The translations under genes and the position numbers were made by a program. A model generated the notes under the pieces. The model ran no database searches. It was not told the DNA's origin and worked only from the letters and a program-made list of their open reading frames with translations. Of a stretch of 15,593 nt of DNA, positions 14,885 to 15,593 are shown in pieces. The DNA is taken from NCBI GenBank assembly GCA_964518835.1, contig CAZFKU010000033.1:1-15593 (forward strand), written 5' to 3'. Numbering within the stretch: the stretch's first letter is position 1; each line of letters starts with the position of its first letter. The DNA comes from AB-629-J13 sp964518835 (GTDB lineage: Bacteria > Fidelibacterota > Marinisomatia > Marinisomatales > AB-629-J13).

Positions 14885-14923
14885 AATTTACCCCATCCCC
14901 ACTTTTTTACAAAGAGGTGGAAA
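14885..14923. repeat. 39-bp direct repeat, copy 1
   Basis: This is identical over all 39 bases to 15473-15511, 588 bp away, in the same orientation. The plus-strand RNA form can fold CCACUUUUU / AAGAGGUGG (9 bp including two G-U pairs, loop UACA); the complementary strand would have C-A mismatches there. Read on the minus strand it contains TTTG (14913-14910), exactly 19 bases, then TAAATT (14890-14885), like the Bacteroidota promoter pattern TTTG-N19-TAnnTTTG. A start near 14877 would give the repeat-protein gene a leader of about 44 bases. Its right end merges with the T-tract of the ridA terminator. Confidence 0.85.
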
Positions 14924-14946
14924 ACAAAAACCCCACGAGTGTGGGG
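14921..14946 (-). terminator. Intrinsic terminator downstream of ridA
   Basis: On the minus strand a perfect 6-bp stem (CCCCAC / GTGGGG, plus-strand arms 14931-14936 and 14941-14946) with a 4-base loop is followed at once by TTTTTGTTTT (14930-14921). The stem is all G-C apart from one A-T pair. It would end transcripts from ridA and the short ORF after it. Confidence 0.85.
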
Positions 14947-14966
14947 CTGTATATCCAGTCTTCAGT

Positions 14967-15017
14967 TTACCCAAAACCAACCCCAACCATTAAAACAATG
15001 AATAGATATTTTTTCAT
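14967..15017 (-). pseudogene. Short signal-peptide-like ORF coupled to ridA (possible gene remnant)
   Basis: An ATG at 15017 overlaps the ridA stop (ATGA) and opens 16 codons, MKKYLFIVLMVGVGFG, then TAA at 14967. This is a clean bacterial signal-peptide start. If the stop TAA were CAA (one change), the frame would continue with Q-T-E-D for 19 further codons through the terminator and stop inside the 39-bp repeat. A mature start at or after Q-T-E-D is what is expected of an exported protein in this group. Either it is a tiny hydrophobic peptide or the cut-off head of a lost secreted-protein gene. Which one cannot be decided from this sequence. Confidence 0.4.
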
Positions 15018-15397
15018 GCAATATAAGCAATGCAGTCGATTGATATATGAAGTGTATCTAATGGTAGCCCAACTATTGGTGTTGAACGAGCAGGTGGATT
15101 TGTTGGAAAAAACTCTGTGTACAAGTCATTAAGTTTTACAAAGTTTTTTGCATCACATAACAACACAGTAGTTTTTACAACCTTGTCCATACCGCTTCCA
15201 CATTCGACAAGCAAATTTGAAATGTTTTCAAAAGATTTTCTAGCTTGTGATTCAAAATCAGTACCTGCTAATTCGCCCTTCTCATAATCCATACCTGCTA
15301 TTCCTGATACATAGAGCATATTTCCTTGCTGTACAACATAGGAATATGGAGCAGACACTTTGAATATTCTTGAGACATCTGGAATTTTATGTTTCAT
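15014..15397 (-). CDS. ridA: RidA/YjgF/YER057c/UK114-family protein
   Basis: This 127-residue protein has the normal size of the family, which forms trimers and hydrolyses reactive enamine/imine intermediates from pyridoxal-phosphate enzymes. Visible blocks are APYSYVVQQGNMLYVSGIAG (16-35), the helix FESQARKSFENISNLL, VVKTTVLLCD (73-82) and the active-site arginine R104 in NPPARST (E. coli RidA R105). The C-terminal residue equivalent to E. coli E120 is aspartate here (D121 in ISIDCIA). That may place it outside the strict RidA subgroup, in a related Rid class, so the symbol is used for the family. AAGGA lies about 9 bases before the ATG. It is flanked by two 39-bp repeats, an upstream short ORF and a downstream terminator, and looks like a single-gene unit. 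Confidence 0.9.
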   Translation of the reverse strand: MKHKIPDVSRIFKVSAPYSYVVQQGNMLYVSGIAGMDYEKGELAGTDFESQARKSFENISNLLVECGSGMDKVVKTTVLLCDAKNFVKLNDLYTEFFPTNPPARSTPIVGLPLDTLHISIDCIAYIA

Positions 15398-15446
15398 ATT
15401 CTTTTTTCCTTTTTTGAATAATAAATCCTGTAAAATATTGTTTCAT
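15387..15446 (-). CDS. Short upstream ORF overlapping ridA (candidate leader peptide)
   Basis: ATG at 15446 opens 19 codons (MKQYFTGFIIQKRKKEYET) ending TAA at 15387, 11 bases inside ridA in another frame. Its Shine-Dalgarno AAGGAG (15458-15453) at 6-base spacing is better than that of ridA itself. The C-terminal half is basic (QKRKKE). It may be a leader peptide that couples or limits ridA translation, or a chance ORF behind a strong site. No family similarity is recognised. Confidence 0.35.
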   Translation of the reverse strand: MKQYFTGFIIQKRKKEYET

Positions 15447-15472
15447 TGTTGACTCCTTCTCTTCATCTCTTC

Positions 15473-15511
15473 AATTTACCCCATCCCCACTTTTTTACAA
15501 AGAGGTGGAAA
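15473..15511. repeat. 39-bp direct repeat, copy 2
   Basis: This is an identical copy of 14885-14923. It begins directly after the stop codon of the gene at the right edge (stop 15512-15514) and ends 26 bases before the short leader ORF. Read on the minus strand it has TTTG (15501-15498), 19 bases, TAAATT (15478-15473). A start near 15465 would lie just before the AAGGAG of the leader ORF, so it could be the ridA promoter. Confidence 0.85.
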
Positions 15512-15593
15512 TTAGTTACCCTCTAATGCAGAATTATAAAGATTTAAATATTCCTCCTTGATTGGAGAGGAAATTATTATTTCTGTTGAATCT
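15512..15593 (-). CDS. C-terminal end of an unidentified gene (cut by right edge)
   Basis: A minus-strand frame enters from the right edge and gives 26 residues, from DSTEIIISSPIKEEY to LNLYNSALEGN, before TAA at 15514-15512. The other two minus-strand frames are closed or less protein-like. The composition is that of an ordinary soluble C-terminus. Too little is present to name a family. Confidence 0.5.
   Translation of the reverse strand, partial: DSTEIIISSPIKEEYLNLYNSALEGN

Noticed and set aside
14885..15511. Integron cassette with attC sites, or an insertion sequence
   Set aside because: The repeats lack the GTTRRRY/RYYYAAC core and two-box attC layout, no integrase or transposase is present, and the 39-bp copies are direct and not inverted.

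Overview
The window is AT-rich bacterial chromosome. It most resembles an uncultured marine member of the Fibrobacterota-Chlorobiota-Bacteroidota (FCB) side of the tree, with Candidatus Marinimicrobia (SAR406) or an Ignavibacteria-like lineage as best guesses. The main evidence is the NPFNP-type C-terminal secretion/sorting domain on the large secreted protein at 3657-6137. The SPII/SPI-type exported proteins, the frequent weak Shine-Dalgarno sites and the Reg_prop propeller protein fit this. The taxonomy is inference; no rRNA or marker gene is present.

Layout. 1-2318 (minus): a seven-bladed-propeller type Reg_prop protein cut by the left edge, preceded by a saccharopine-dehydrogenase-like/trans-acting enoyl reductase family protein. 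2400-7823 (plus): an MscS channel; an 826-residue secreted protein fusing a cytochrome-c-like domain, a PHM/DBM-like copper monooxygenase core, two repeated beta modules and a sorting domain; a 52-residue membrane peptide; a Yip1-family membrane protein; and an SDR oxidoreductase. 7820-9079 (minus): a compact three-gene run, in transcription order a 70-residue two-helix membrane protein, a YbjQ-family protein and an FKBP-type prolyl isomerase lipoprotein. 9177-10476 (plus): a metallo-beta-lactamase-fold hydrolase overlapping an alpha/beta-hydrolase. 10480-14833 (minus): in transcription order a YwqK/MORN-variant repeat protein, a secreted prolyl oligopeptidase, a small outer-membrane-like barrel and a cold-shock protein. 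14834-15593 (minus): a RidA-family gene between two perfect 39-bp direct repeats, with a short upstream ORF, a short coupled downstream ORF and a clear intrinsic terminator, then the C-terminal end of one more gene at the right edge.

How it fits together. Most genes are envelope or periplasm related (channel, Yip1, lipoprotein isomerase, secreted peptidase, barrel, secreted copper/haem protein) mixed with small housekeeping or stress enzymes (RidA, cold-shock protein, MBL hydrolase, SDR). Several start/stop overlaps (8867/8870, 9820/9842, 11270, 15014/15017) point to translational coupling. The parts most worth a second look are the haem-copper fusion enzyme with an atypical CX3CH motif, the 39-bp repeat pair around ridA, which contains a Bacteroidota-like promoter pattern, and the strictly 24-residue-periodic repeat protein. 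I see no transposase, phage gene, CRISPR array, tRNA or rRNA, and no gene-free stretch longer than 300 bases.
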